Shown here: positions 8,897 through 19,445 of the stretch, piece after piece
Numbering within the stretch: the first letter of the stretch is position 1
Layout of the letters: each line of letters opens with the position of its first letter
Notes under the pieces: model-generated
Databases searched by the model: none
Seen by the model: the letters and a program-made list of their open reading frames with translations, nothing else
Told to the model about the DNA's origin: nothing
Source: Ustilago trichophora
Lineage: Eukaryota; Basidiomycota; Ustilaginomycetes; Ustilaginales; Ustilaginaceae
Direction: 5' to 3'
Length of the DNA: 64,000 bases
NCBI GenBank assembly: GCA_900323505.1
Contig: OOIN01000035.1
Location: 248,001 to 312,000, forward strand
Program-made: the position numbers and the translations under genes

Positions 8897-10738
8897 TCAA
8901 AGTTGGACGCGTGATGAGCTTGCTACTGGCATGATATCAAAGAAACCAAAGCCACCAAGGTCATCGTCATTGATGGCGTCGAGAGACAGTTCAGGATCGA
9001 TATTGTTGGTGATATTTGGCTCTGCAGGTGTAGCAGAGATGCTTGGTGATGCCGAGAGCCCTTCGTCGCCATCATGAGGTGCTTCGTCGCCATCAGGAAC
9101 TGCTTTGTCGCCATCAGGAACTGCCTCGGCCTCCTCGGCCTCCTCCACCACCTCCTCCTCTCGAGTGTTCCTACCCTTGTATGCTCCCTTTCCAACTAAG
9201 TTTTGCTCTGCCTCTGCCCTCGTGATCATCTTTGTCCGTGTTAATACCCTCTGATCACCATCCTTCCTCTTCTTGCCCCTCCTCGTCGACGTTTTGTTCC
9301 TTCGCTCCAGCTCCGATCGCAAGAGGTCAACTTCAACCCGAGAAGCTGCAAGTGCTGCTTCCGTCTGTGCGTGTGCTTGTGAAATTGAGTTACCGAGCTT
9401 TCAGGCTTCACGTGGGTCCTGTTCCTGAGCTAGTACGGCGACTGTGGTTTCGAATACAGTCCGTGAATTTGGTACAGCACGTTCCTGCAGCGGCTGTCGG
9501 TGTTGCTGTGTTCCTGACCCAGGTAGTCGGTCAAGTACCTTATTTGCACTCGGATTAAGTGTGATTCCGCTGTCGGAGAAGGCCTTCCGGGCTCGTGCCT
9601 GCGTCAGAACCTTCTCTCGTGCCTGGGCGTACATTGTTACAAACATCGGCTTGTCAACGTCGCTCACGTGGGTCGCGGCGTCTGAGATCAAACGCTTGAC
9701 GGAAGCCGAGAGTGGGCCAAAGATTGACACATCCAGGGGTTGCATTACGTGGGTTGCATGAGCTGGAAGCAGGAACGGAATGATGTTCCTGTTCCAGCAA
9801 AGGTCGAGGAACGGCTCGCTGGTGTGAGACTTGTGGCCGTCGATGATGAGCAAGCGCCAAGTTGATGGCGTCGACGGCCTTGTCTCTGGCTCGAAGATGG
9901 TTTCGAGCCATTCGAGGCCAAGTGCATGTGATGTCCAGCCATTGTCGGTCTTGGCAAACCTCCAGGAACCCGGTACACCTTCCATTCGCCGCTGCTCTCC
10001 GACTGTGTGGACCCGGCCTTTGGTGATGATAAGCGGCGATAGTACCTGACCGCCGCTTCCGATGCACTCGATTATAGTTGCCGACTCACGTGTTCCTGGC
10101 TGTGCCTTGTACCGAGCTGCCGGCTCGCCGGAAGGCACAATGATCCGCTCGCTTCCGGCCTGACCAAACATGAACCCTGTTTCATCCATATTGTAAATGT
10201 TTGTGGATGCTACATTATACTCACGCATGATCTCAGCCAAACGATTGAACCATTGTTGTATTACAGTCTCAGTAGCTCCGGAAAGCCGGGCATTGTCCAG
10301 GCACCGAGACCAATGGGACCAAATTGTCGGGTGCCGAAGCAGGAACGCCTGCAGCCACGTGTGCGTGACGTCTGGAGCTTGGCGACGAGCAGGATCGGAA
10401 TGGATGACATTGTTTGCATGCTCACGGAGAAGCGCCGGTGTCAGGGCAAAGCCGCTGCAGGCACGACGCCGGATGAACTCAAGCAAACCCGACTCTTCGG
10501 TTGGAGTCAGGCGTTGCTGGTTGTTCTGAGCCCGGACTTTCGGCTGACGGCCTTGCCTCCGGTGGCGCAAGCTCGCTTCTGGAACATTGTTTGCTGCTGC
10601 GGCTTGTCGGATGCTGTCATGCTGTCCATTATCGAGCTCCAAAGATGCTCGCTGCAGCCGAACCTCACGTGTGTCGCGATCAGCCGCTGATGCCGCTCGG
10701 AAGGCCACAGAGCGCTTCGAGAAAGGGCATTGCGGCAT
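8897..10738 (-). pseudogene. Fot1/pogo transposase with one internal stop codon
   Basis: From ATG at 10738 the frame has a psq/CENP-B-like helix-turn-helix region (residues ~15-170: RQAAAANNVPEASLR, then WLQAFLLRHPTIWSHWSRCL) and a DDE domain with NMDETGF, LIIDGHKSH and MQPLDVSIF. The last two catalytic Asp are 35 residues apart (DD35D), as in Fot1. TGA at 9401-9403 ends the frame at 445 residues. The same frame then continues to a second stop at 8897 and encodes the expected basic and acidic tail ending PVASSSRVQL, matching the intact copy at 55992 (PVASSSRVKL). There is thus one nonsense mutation and no frameshift. The truncated product keeps the whole DDE core, so partial activity cannot be excluded. 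Confidence 0.9.
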
Positions 10739-10925
10739 GCTGGTGACCAGTAAAGCAGTATAATAAGGTTATATTATGGAATTGAGTTGTATTGATGGTG
10801 TATGCGATGATGATGAAGGGTTCCGGAAAGTCGGATGGTGGGTCTCATGCAAGGTTCGGACAAACACAGACGCGATCATACGGGGGTACTGACATCAGAT
10901 TTGGTGGGACTCGGAAATGACTCAG

Positions 10926-10967
10926 CGCGTCGGTACTACATCCGCGTCGGTACTACTGTAATTACGT
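10926..10967. repeat. Right terminal inverted repeat of transposon copy 1
   Basis: Exact reverse complement of 8722-8763, followed by the TA target duplicate. Confidence 0.93.
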
Positions 10968-11152
10968 TAAAAAAGACAAGAAGAGTACGACGTTGGAAAT
11001 CTACATTCGCCCCTCGGAACGGCTGCATCAGCCACCTTCAAAGCTGATGCGCAATCAATCTGCACAGTCTTTTAGCAGCCAAACACACACAATGCAAGAT
11101 TTGGGGGAAGAGCACGCTTTGTATGCACCACAAACACAAGAGAAAGATCTAC

Positions 11153-11180
11153 AAAAAAAAAAAAAAAAAAAAAAAAAAAA
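11153..11180. repeat. A28 homopolymer
   Basis: 28 consecutive A on the plus strand, ~185 bp beyond the transposon's right end. It could be a polymerase-slippage tract or an old poly-A tail. Confidence 0.9.
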
Positions 11181-11256
11181 CCAAGTCCAGAAAAATATAT
11201 GCCATGTACCCACATGGAGTAAAGTGACCTGCCCGGTCAATACGCCCCAAGGCTAG

Positions 11257-11699
11257 GGTGTAGAGGGATGGGTCGATAGAGATGAAACAAGTAGAAGTCG
11301 AACGGGGAAAGGTAAACCTCGCAGATTCGGGGGAGTAACGCCGTATGTGCATTCCCAGTGAGCATTCCAAGAGACCAGCTCTGAAACCTCTGCGGAGTGC
11401 ATATATATGGAGCTGCAACCGGTCAATCACGAAGCGAAATGAGAAGAGATGCTCGTGCGTGTATGCATAGGGAAAGGTGGCGGCGGCTGGGCAAAGAATA
11501 CAGTTCCGAAACCGATGAGAGAGAGAAGAACGCGAGACGGAGAAAAGTATGCAAGGTCATGATACAGAGGATCTTGGTCGTGAGTCAGAAACTGTGTTCT
11601 GTCGTTAAGAGGCGAGACAATCGCCTTGTCGTTAAGAGAGAGAGAGGAAGGGAGAGAGGGAGGGAGGGAGAAGAGGAAGAAACGCCGAGGTGCATGTCT
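11257..11699. other. 3' flank of the bZIP gene
   Basis: 443 bases without a supported gene. A purine-rich GAGAGAGGAAG-type stretch (11635-11680) lies just beyond the stop codon of the minus-strand bZIP gene. Confidence 0.5.
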
Positions 11700-13781
11700 T
11701 CAAGCACAGGTGACGGTGCTTGCCGATGCAGTCTGGATGCTTGACGCGGTTGGAAGCTTGACATCCTCTTCGTCTGCCTCGGAGAGCGAAGCAGCGTCGA
11801 TACCCATCTCCATAAGCAAATCATCGTCAGACAGGTGGGAAGAAGGTTGTCCGGCGGCGTCGCGAGGAAGTGAGGATGAAGCACGAGCAAATGCCTTGGG
11901 CTTGGCATTCGGCCTTCGGCCAGCACGCAGATTCTTGCGGGGAGCAGCGCTTGATGCCTCAGCCAGAGTCAACTCGTTGGCGGCAGGGCCAACACCCATC
12001 AAAGACATGCCAGCGAGAAGCAGAACAGAAGCGAGGGTGCTAGGCGCTTTGCCGGAAGCGCTGTTCGACGACAAAGAGTGGTTTCGCGACTGGCTGCTCT
12101 CCATGGAGGACGACGACGCTGTGGATGGCGAGGAAGGAGCAGATGCGCAAGGGAATCGGTAGTCAAGACCGAGACCCATGCCCATACCAGCGTCCTTGTC
12201 GTTGCCAAACTGAGGAAGTGTTCGGCTGCGCAGGGCATTCTCAGAAAACATGGCCAAGGTGGGGGTCTTGGACAGGTCAAAGCCGGTGTGCGAAGCGTCA
12301 AGCATCATGCCTGCGTTGGTGGCATCGCCGATGGTGAATTTGGAGAGAGGCGATTCGGGCACAAAGAGAGGGAGCTCAGCGCCCTGGACACCCTTGAAGG
12401 GCATGGATCCAACGATATTTGCCTGGGAAGCATTGATGTCCAGAGCCGCGTTCTTCCAATCCTGTGAATCTTGGAAACCTGCGACAGGGATGCTGTTGGC
12501 GGTCATGGAGGTCTGTGCTGTGGCGACGCTTGCACGAAGGGCATCGAGCTGGGCGGCGAGCTCGCTCTCACGCTGCAGAGAGGCAGCGAGATCAGAACGA
12601 GCACGCTCGAGCTCAGCAGAGGCGGCCTCGGAGTTGTTCTGAGCGGTGGGAGCAGATCCGGTAGAAGGGCGGCGCACGACTTGAGCCTCGGGAGCGGGAG
12701 TTCCTTCAGCTTCATCGGCAGTAGGTGCGATAGAGGCACCCTTCTTGGAGATGACTTCCTCTAGGCAAAGACGAGCAGCGGGATCTTCATGAGCAAGCAC
12801 AGCGGCAAGTGGAGTCGAGTCAATGAGCTCCAGGCCAGCATCAGTACCAGCGATAGCCTCCCACATGCGCCAGACCAGCATCGAGATACCCTTGCACTTG
12901 ATCTCCATCTCCTCAAACTGTTCGCGCTTGCGCTGTCGCGATAAGAAGGCAGCGGCACGATTCTTGACGAGACGCGCCTCACGCTTGGTGAGACCCGAGG
13001 TGTCAGGAGGAACAAAGAGGCTCGAGTGCTTGGCAGACGTGTCGATGACGGGGAAGGGCTTGCCAGACTCGGTGACGTGAGAAGCCGAGGGAGGAGGTCG
13101 TCGCTGAGCATTCTGTTTGGAGGCCTTCTTGTTGGACTTGGATGCATCGGAAGCATCCGACGTGCCGGTGGTTGCGGGCGAGTCAAGCGACGGGTCGGTG
13201 AGCGTCTTGCGCTTTGCACCCCTCTTGGCCGAGTTGGGTCTGGAAGATGCGTCCGAGACTGAACCTGGCGACGCGATCGAACAGAGCGATTCGGCGTCGG
13301 AAAAGGTGAATCGCCTCTCTGGGGCGTGAGTGGCGTATGTGGGCAGACTCATGCTCGACACCATGGGCTGGGAGCCAGGGTACGCGGCGAAGTCGGAGGA
13401 TACTTGAGGAGTAAACATGTCAGCGCCAGGTTCCATCTTGACAATGTGACCCGAGGGGCTGGGCTTCCAGAAAGTGTTGAGATCTTGCGCGGCATACATG
13501 CCGGGCTGAATGAGCATGGGTGCAGATGCGCCGACGTTGGGGAGGTTGTTCATGACGCCATTGGTCGGGAAGGGGCCGGCGAAGGAGCTGGTGAAGACGG
13601 GTGGAAAGCCGACAGAGTTGATGTGCTCTGCGGAGAACTGGGGATCAAGAAGAGCGTGAGACATGCCGATTTGATGAGAAGCCTCTGCGGGAGCCCACGA
13701 GGGTGCTTGAGGAGAAGACGAAGGGGCGGAGAAAGCCGGGGCGCTGGGAGGCGACGAAAAGGAGGGCGAAGTGTTGATCAT
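11700..13781 (-). CDS. bZIP transcription factor
   Basis: 693 residues from the ATG at 13781 (MINTSPSFSSPPSAP). The frame stays open upstream only through a (CT)n microsatellite, so the upstream ATG at 13937 is less likely. Residues ~262-290 hold a bZIP basic region, KREARLVKNRAAAFLSRQRK, with the invariant N-x7-R spacing, followed by EQFEEME and a short, imperfect leucine zipper. The rest is Ser/Pro/Ala-rich. A hydrophobic stretch (TLASVLLLAGMSLMGV) lies near residues 580-598 and could be a membrane anchor or a buried helix. The basic region recalls the ATF6/CREB3/Hac1 group of unfolded-protein-response factors, but this is not enough to name a target pathway. The 5' region is long (>2 kb to CEF1) and simple-repeat-rich, suggesting complex regulation. 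Confidence 0.85.
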   Translation of the reverse strand: MINTSPSFSSPPSAPAFSAPSSSPQAPSWAPAEASHQIGMSHALLDPQFSAEHINSVGFPPVFTSSFAGPFPTNGVMNNLPNVGASAPMLIQPGMYAAQDLNTFWKPSPSGHIVKMEPGADMFTPQVSSDFAAYPGSQPMVSSMSLPTYATHAPERRFTFSDAESLCSIASPGSVSDASSRPNSAKRGAKRKTLTDPSLDSPATTGTSDASDASKSNKKASKQNAQRRPPPSASHVTESGKPFPVIDTSAKHSSLFVPPDTSGLTKREARLVKNRAAAFLSRQRKREQFEEMEIKCKGISMLVWRMWEAIAGTDAGLELIDSTPLAAVLAHEDPAARLCLEEVISKKGASIAPTADEAEGTPAPEAQVVRRPSTGSAPTAQNNSEAASAELERARSDLAASLQRESELAAQLDALRASVATAQTSMTANSIPVAGFQDSQDWKNAALDINASQANIVGSMPFKGVQGAELPLFVPESPLSKFTIGDATNAGMMLDASHTGFDLSKTPTLAMFSENALRSRTLPQFGNDKDAGMGMGLGLDYRFPCASAPSSPSTASSSSMESSQSRNHSLSSNSASGKAPSTLASVLLLAGMSLMGVGPAANELTLAEASSAAPRKNLRAGRRPNAKPKAFARASSSLPRDAAGQPSSHLSDDDLLMEMGIDAASLSEADEEDVKLPTASSIQTASASTVTCA

Positions 13782-13843
13782 TGTGTCGACGTTAGAAGTA
13801 GACGCTGAGAGAAGGGAACGATCGAAGATGCCAAAGGGGTGAA

Positions 13844-13845
<2 letters not shown>

Positions 13846-13894
<49 letters not shown>
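13846..13894. repeat. (GA)n microsatellite in the bZIP 5' leader
   Basis: About 24 GA units, 65 bp upstream of the chosen bZIP start codon. Read on the gene strand this is a CT-rich leader element. Confidence 0.9.
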
Positions 13895-13896
<2 letters not shown>

Positions 13897-14501
13897 TGCT
13901 GGTGGTTGAAGGAGATGCTTTGACTACCAGAGTACAAAGCGAGGGTTGATAAAGAGGTTCGCTGCCAGAGCGAGAAGTGGATCCGTCGAGGAGACTTGGG
14001 AAGCTGATGGAGCCAGTCAATCAGCGGTGGTTGGTGGGTGAGAGAAAAGGATGCTTCGATGAAGTGACGTCGAAGCGATGCCGGGGATTGAAGTGAATGC
14101 TATGAAGTCGTCGGACCGAGACGGGGGGTTCTCGAGTCGAGTGGTAGTGTGACGTATAGAAAGCGAAGCTTGTTGGACGGCGATGCAATGCAAATGCAGA
14201 TGCAAATGAAGCTCAAGTGGCGATACGTTGATACAGCCTCAGGCTGAAGCCAACGTTGGACCGAGATGAAGAGATCGCGAACCGAGCGCGATGAAAGGAG
14301 ACGGGGAATGCAATGAGCAGCAGCAAGCAACGAGATGAGATAATGGCTGAGATCAAGAACTCGAAATGTGGGGAAAGATGTGAAATGGTGGCGAGAGAGA
14401 CGATAGAAGAAAAGCTGGTGGGATCGAAGCAAAGATGGAAAGTGAAGGGGGAGGGTGATGGTGATGGTGAGGTAAAAGTGGTAGCAAGTTGTTTGACTTA
14501 C

Positions 14502-14516
14502 AGTACAGTCTGTACT
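14502..14516. promoter_or_regulatory. AGTACAG-T-CTGTACT palindrome
   Basis: A perfect 7+1+7 inverted repeat ~720 bp upstream of the bZIP start codon, related to the clusters at 2181, 19419, 39582 and 61621. Confidence 0.35.
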
Positions 14517-16560
14517 ATACCACCGAGACAAGGCAAGCGACACAGACACTTTTTCCTCTGTCTCAGGCTGGCTCTCTCGCTCGCGTCTCTCTGAGGCCCA
14601 TGTGTGCTGCGTGACACTTGGTAAGTGGCTGTGGCTATTCTCTGTCCCGAGAATTGGAACTCTGTGCTCCGATTGCAAGAACACTCACATCATTAGGCGC
14701 GCTTCTGTGCAAGGCTACAGGTCGAGACTGCAGTTCAGTTTGTAACCAAGCACACACGACGTGAGCATCGTTGGCCTTGATCGATGCCTGTCTCTCTTCG
14801 AATCGTGAATACAAAAAGACAAGAGGAGGGTCACTGTACCATTGATACACCACACTTTTTGAATACATCTTTGTATTGCAGGTTTCACTCCGACGTGCAC
14901 CTTGCATCGATTCGGAATGCGCCGCACTGCTTTTGCCCACGGTTCGCAGTTGAGCCCTGAACCATTTCAGGGGGTCTCCTTATCCAATATTTGAAATGGA
15001 AATGTAATCCATATTGAGGGTGGCGATTCAAAGCATTTCGAGTGGCTTTGGTGATTTCCGAGGTGTCAGTTTCAGAGTTTTTCTTTTTTGAAGAAAGGGC
15101 CCTCTCTGCTCGGTCAACCAGTCCTTGCCTGCTTTTCCTCTTTCTCTGCCTTTGCCGTTGAAATCAAAAAGGAGGGCGCGCGCGGGTCTCGTCTCGCGCT
15201 CGGAGGCGGTTTCTCGCTCGCCCTTGTCACACAACTTGGACAACACACTCAGTCTCTCGAACAGCAGCTCAAAGGGAGCGAGCAAGCATTGTACAAAGGC
15301 CGGCAACCGAATGCAAAGATTGTGTGCAATTGAGTATGGATCTCTTTCCCGCTACGACTCTTGCAGCTCCCTTTCCCACGCTGGGGCCTTTTCCAGCTTG
15401 CATTCAATGGGGTTGAACGTCATGTAGTGAAGGATGGCTTCTTTCAGATCAGTCTTTCCCCGCAGTGAGATCGAAACGCGTTGTCGCGATTAAGTACTGT
15501 AGATATACGGAGCGACGGACCATGATTGTTGGTTTGGAGGTCATCCCGTCGGTGTTATATTGGTATTCAGCTCGCTTACATTTGACAAACACACGCTAAA
15601 TGCACGCTTAACAGAAGATTGCATTTGAGCAAGAGGAGCCAAACGACTGCTCCTTCTTAAGGACCACTCTTTCCAAGCTCACCGAAAATCGAGCAACCGC
15701 AATCACGGACCTCGGTTTTTCGGGGTCGACCCTCTCTCTCCATCACAGAGCCAAGCGAGCAAAATCAGGCGCTTGTAAATGAGTCGGCCTTCAGCCCAGC
15801 TTTGTCTGTCACTAATCGGCAATCGTCCCTTTATCCGTGTATTGTGTACAGTATACCATCATTCTCTTCGTGTCGCTGCAGCAAGCCCATTCTCAGCACA
15901 GCAATCCGCACGAGAGACCGGCAAACAATGAACCGGGGACTCTTGGTAGTCGAAAGAGGCCCTTGGCAGCAATGCTCATTCTCGCCTCTTCCCACATCAG
16001 GGACATAGCCTAGCACACAGCCCACGAAGGGATCCAAGCATACTGTAACAAACGGTCAAGTCTCGGTCAGCACAGCATTCAATTTCAGGGTTGCTGCCAA
16101 AAACAAAAATGTGGGCAGGGCAAAGTGAGGGTTCATGATCCAAGACGACAGTAGTCGGTCACCCGCATTAATGCAGAACCAGAAATCAGGATGCGCTGTG
16201 TAACCTATCAGCATGACTATCGCATCACTGATCCATCTTTCGCAAGATCGGGTTCAATACAGTCTGGTCAGCGTTACATAATTTAATCAGTCAGCTATGT
16301 TAGTCGGGGTCCACCCATCACGTGCGTGATTTTGGTACGAAATGCAGTCTCGAACATTTCTCCACCTTCATTCGTACATACTTCCCATCCGGCACCTGTC
16401 TTTTTCAACGACGTTCGCAGCATCACTCGCATCAATATCAGCATCTATAGCAGCGCTCATAGCTGACGTCAGAAGCGACAAACGCCGCGGCGCCCGAATA
16501 CGACACTCGCTTTTGGACGTACTTCGCCATTTCACCACCTTCTCAACTTGTCTCTGCAGC

Positions 16561-19029
16561 ATGGTTCGCGTCATCATCAAAGGCGGCGTGTGGAAGAATA
16601 CTGAAGACGAGATCCTCAAGGCTGCTATCTCCAAATACGGCAAGAACCAATGGGCTCGTATCTCGTCGCTCTTGGTTCGCAAGACGCCAAAGCAGTGCAA
16701 AGCACGATGGTACGAATGGTTGGATCCATCCATCAAAAAGACCGAATGGTCCAAGGAGGAAGATGAGAAGCTGCTCCACCTCGCCAAGCTCATGCCTACA
16801 CAATGGCGCACAATAGCTCCCCTCGTTGGTAGGACCGCCAATCAATGTCTCGAACGCTACCAGCGACTGCTCGATGAAGCCGAGGCGCACGACGACCAAG
16901 CTGGAAGCAGCTCCCTCCGTCTCACCGGTACAGGCGAAGCTGTCCCCAGCGCCGATGATGTACGCCGACTGCGACCAGGCGAGATCGACCCAGATCCAGA
17001 AACCAAGCCAGCTAGACCCGATCCCATCGACATGGACGAAGATGAGAAGGAGATGCTTTCCGAAGCGCGTGCCCGTCTCGCCAACACACAGGGCAAGAAA
17101 GCCAAACGCAAGGCACGAGAACGTGCTCTCGAAGAAGCTCGTCGTCTCGCCATGCTTCAGAAGCGCAGAGAACTCAAAGCAGCTGGCATCACTATGAAAC
17201 AAAAGCCAAAGAAAGGCGTCATCGACTACAATGCCGACATTCCATACGAGAAGAAGCCTGTCCAGGGCTTTTACGATACAAGCGCAGAGGCATCCAAGTC
17301 CTACAAAGCGCCCGTAGGCAAGACGCTGCAGGAGCTCAACAGCAGAAACCTTGGTCCTGATGATCCCACCAAGAACAAACGCCAGAGAGAAGCCGAGGAG
17401 AAGAATAAGCAAGCCAAGCAGGCAATGGTCGGTCGAAACGAGGAGCAGATTCGCAAGCTCAAGGAAGCCGAGCAAATCACAAAGCGACGCAAACTCAACC
17501 TACCTGCAGCTCAGGTGGGACAGGATGAGCTCGAAGCCATTGTCAAGATTGGACAGGCCGGCGAGCGTGCGCGCTCATTGGTGGAGGAAGGCTCTAGCGA
17601 CGCTACGGATGGCTTGCTCGAAAAGTACTCGGCACTCGACGCAGCACAGACCGCTCGAACTCCGCAGGTGGCAGCTCATGAGGACGCAGTGATGAGGCAA
17701 GCCAGAAATCTTCGTCTCATGTCTTCAGCTCAAACACCTCTGCTGGGCGATGCCAACGCGGACCTGCGATCCTCGCACCCTTCTTCTGCCGACCATACTC
17801 CTGGTTCGTTCGTACCGCAGACACCTAATCCGCTCTTGACACCAAGCCTTCGTAACGGTCACGTAGCCGACACGGAGAGAGAATCACGATCACATGCGGG
17901 CGCCAGCACGCCTCAGAGGACTCCACTGCGTGACAACCTAGGTCTCAATGTCGAAGAGAGGAGTCAAGCGGGCTACGAGACTCCACGAGATCTCAAGCGT
18001 GCCCGTACCTTGGCTCAATCCCATCTCAGACAGGGTCTTTCATCGTTGCCCGCTCCCAAGAACGACTTTGACATTGTAGTGGACGAAGAGGAGCCCGAGG
18101 CCGAAGCAAATTCGAGCAGGCTTGATGACGGCGCCGGCGCTTTGACCGAGGAGGACGCGGCGCAACGCGATGCAAGGATTGCTCGTCAAGCGGCCGAGGA
18201 AGAGGCCAAGGCAGAGGCGAGACGGAGTCAAGTGGTGCGTCGAAACCTTCCACGGCCGGCAGAGGTGGATGTGGCACGCTTGTCAAAGCAGATTGATGCG
18301 CGCTACCGGGATCGCGTCGAGATGCTGGTAGCACACGAGACGGCCAAGCTGTTACATCACGATGCCAACATGTACCCAATTCCAGGAGGCAAGCATCCTG
18401 AGCCCGAGGCAGTGCAGCTTGATACGCTCTCGGACGCATCGCTGTCAGCAGCAAGGGAGCTGATGCGTGCAGAGCTGGCTGATCAGCTTGGATTTCCAGG
18501 GGCGAACGAAGAGGCGTTGCGACGATTGGTTGGGGCATCTTTGGACGATGACGAAGAGGCGGTCAATACGCTCGAGGCCGCACTGAAGCAGCGATGGCTG
18601 GCTGAGCGGAATGACAAGTCAAAGCTTATTGAGAAACTGGAAGCAGCGAGGGCAAAGCTGGCAGGAGCGGCGTCGCAAGCGTCGAAAGGCGAAAAGACGC
18701 TGATGAAAGTGTTGGGTGGCTACAAGGCGAGAAGCGAGGCACTGTCTGCTTCAGCCAAAGAACAGTTCAAGGCACTGGAAGAGGCGGTCATCTCGCGCGA
18801 GACGTTTGAGCGTCTGCGTCGGGAAGAACAGGGAGGTAAAGCGGACCGATTGGATTCGTTGCGAAGAGAGGTGGAACGCCTAGCGAGTCGAGAAGGACTT
18901 GCTCAGATCGAGTACAAGTCGCTGGAAGATGAGAGGAACGCATTGCAGGAAGAATGCGAGACGCTCGAGATGGAAATCAACATGCGCCACGCTGAGGCAC
19001 TCAATGAGGCTGCTCTTTCGCAGTCGTAA
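16561..19029 (+). CDS. CEF1: Pre-mRNA splicing factor Cef1/Cdc5
   Basis: 822 residues in one exon. The N-terminus (VIIKGGVWKNTEDEILKAAI, then QWARISSLL and KQCKARWYEWLDPSIKKTEW) holds two Myb/SANT repeats (residues ~3-105) very close to human CDC5L and yeast Cef1. The second repeat reads LMPTQWRTIAPLVGRTANQC. Cef1/Cdc5 is a core part of the Prp19/NineTeen complex that stabilises the catalytic spliceosome. The middle is charged and coiled-coil-like (EKNKQAKQAMVGRNEEQIRK), followed by TP-rich repeats (QTPNPLLTPS, STPQRTPLRD) near residues 405-480 that resemble CDK or NIPP1 sites in CDC5L. A C-terminal helical region binds partners in the family. The start at 16561 gives the family-typical N-terminus; the frame upstream lacks that homology. 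Confidence 0.96.
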   Translation: MVRVIIKGGVWKNTEDEILKAAISKYGKNQWARISSLLVRKTPKQCKARWYEWLDPSIKKTEWSKEEDEKLLHLAKLMPTQWRTIAPLVGRTANQCLERYQRLLDEAEAHDDQAGSSSLRLTGTGEAVPSADDVRRLRPGEIDPDPETKPARPDPIDMDEDEKEMLSEARARLANTQGKKAKRKARERALEEARRLAMLQKRRELKAAGITMKQKPKKGVIDYNADIPYEKKPVQGFYDTSAEASKSYKAPVGKTLQELNSRNLGPDDPTKNKRQREAEEKNKQAKQAMVGRNEEQIRKLKEAEQITKRRKLNLPAAQVGQDELEAIVKIGQAGERARSLVEEGSSDATDGLLEKYSALDAAQTARTPQVAAHEDAVMRQARNLRLMSSAQTPLLGDANADLRSSHPSSADHTPGSFVPQTPNPLLTPSLRNGHVADTERESRSHAGASTPQRTPLRDNLGLNVEERSQAGYETPRDLKRARTLAQSHLRQGLSSLPAPKNDFDIVVDEEEPEAEANSSRLDDGAGALTEEDAAQRDARIARQAAEEEAKAEARRSQVVRRNLPRPAEVDVARLSKQIDARYRDRVEMLVAHETAKLLHHDANMYPIPGGKHPEPEAVQLDTLSDASLSAARELMRAELADQLGFPGANEEALRRLVGASLDDDEEAVNTLEAALKQRWLAERNDKSKLIEKLEAARAKLAGAASQASKGEKTLMKVLGGYKARSEALSASAKEQFKALEEAVISRETFERLRREEQGGKADRLDSLRREVERLASREGLAQIEYKSLEDERNALQEECETLEMEINMRHAEALNEAALSQS

Positions 19030-19418
19030 CTTTTCGTCCTTTTAATGCTTGCAAGGGGGAAAGGTGTTTTTTTCTTGCTCCTTTCTCGCGCCGGATCTGC
19101 CGAATCTAATTGTTCTCAAAAGCTTAGATTGTACAAGAAGTCAAGTTTGACAATTCTGAATCTGTCGGAGCATTTGAATGGCTTCTGCTTTGCTAAGAGA
19201 AGCAATTGTCGTTGAAAGATCAAAGGGCGCAGTGTCGCCTAGATGGCATCGCTATGAGTGTCACTAGATTCAGAGGGTCACTCCATTTGACATTGAGTAT
19301 GGGTACCAAGTCTTTGCACCGAGATTGTTGTGCCTCGTGGATATCCCGATGTGGCTCAGACTACGATGGATCCACATGGACGGCAGAGCCCTTGTGAGGA
19401 TGGATCGCGGGTGAGTAT

Positions 19419-19445
19419 TGTACTGTACTGTACAGTACAGTACGT
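19419..19445. promoter_or_regulatory. GTACTGTAC palindrome cluster
   Basis: Alternating GTACT/ACAGT units form a palindrome followed by GTACATACAGTAAC. It is the same motif as at 2181 and 39582. Confidence 0.4.

Larger units (their letters stand above)
8720..10969 (-). mobile_element. Fot1/pogo-type DNA transposon, copy 1
   Basis: The element (8722-10967, 2246 bp) is flanked by TA on both sides (8720-8721, 10968-10969). Perfect 42-bp terminal inverted repeats lie at 8722-8763 and 10926-10967 and begin ACGTAATTACAGTAGTACC. Each repeat contains GTAGTACCGACGCG twice, 17 bp apart. One minus-strand transposase fills most of the interior. TA target, the Fot1-like DD35D transposase and repeat length place it in the pogo branch of Tc1/mariner. 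Identical terminal repeats suggest recent insertion, although the transposase has a stop codon. Confidence 0.92.
8565..11256 (+). pseudogene. Short ORF split by the Fot1-like transposon
   Basis: An ATG at 8565 opens a frame (MANKTARSGSNQPRLTGEF...) that runs to the TA target at 8720-8721. If the transposon and one TA are removed, the frame continues without a break at 10970 (KKDKKSTTLEIYIRPSE...) and stops at 11254-11256. The joined frame has ~147 codons. The last part crosses a 28-A tract and is doubtful, so the true 3' end could differ. Codon use on both sides of the insertion looks coding. I do not recognise the product. The insertion should inactivate this copy unless the element is spliced out or excised. 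Confidence 0.5.
13782..16560. promoter_or_regulatory. 2.8-kb divergent intergenic region between bZIP and CEF1
   Basis: It contains a long (GA)n tract (13846-13894), a GTACTGTAC-type palindrome (14502-14516) and several short non-conserved open frames that I do not support. The pyrimidine-rich stretch before 16561 is probably the CEF1 leader. No RNA gene was recognised. Confidence 0.45.

Noticed and set aside
14100..14684. 194-codon minus-strand frame between bZIP and CEF1
   Set aside because: No family signal, composition like the surrounding microsatellite DNA, and it overlaps the GTACTGTAC palindrome.
16245..16265. GGTTCAATAC as a tRNA B-box
   Set aside because: No A-box at suitable distance, no T-stem pairing and no terminator.
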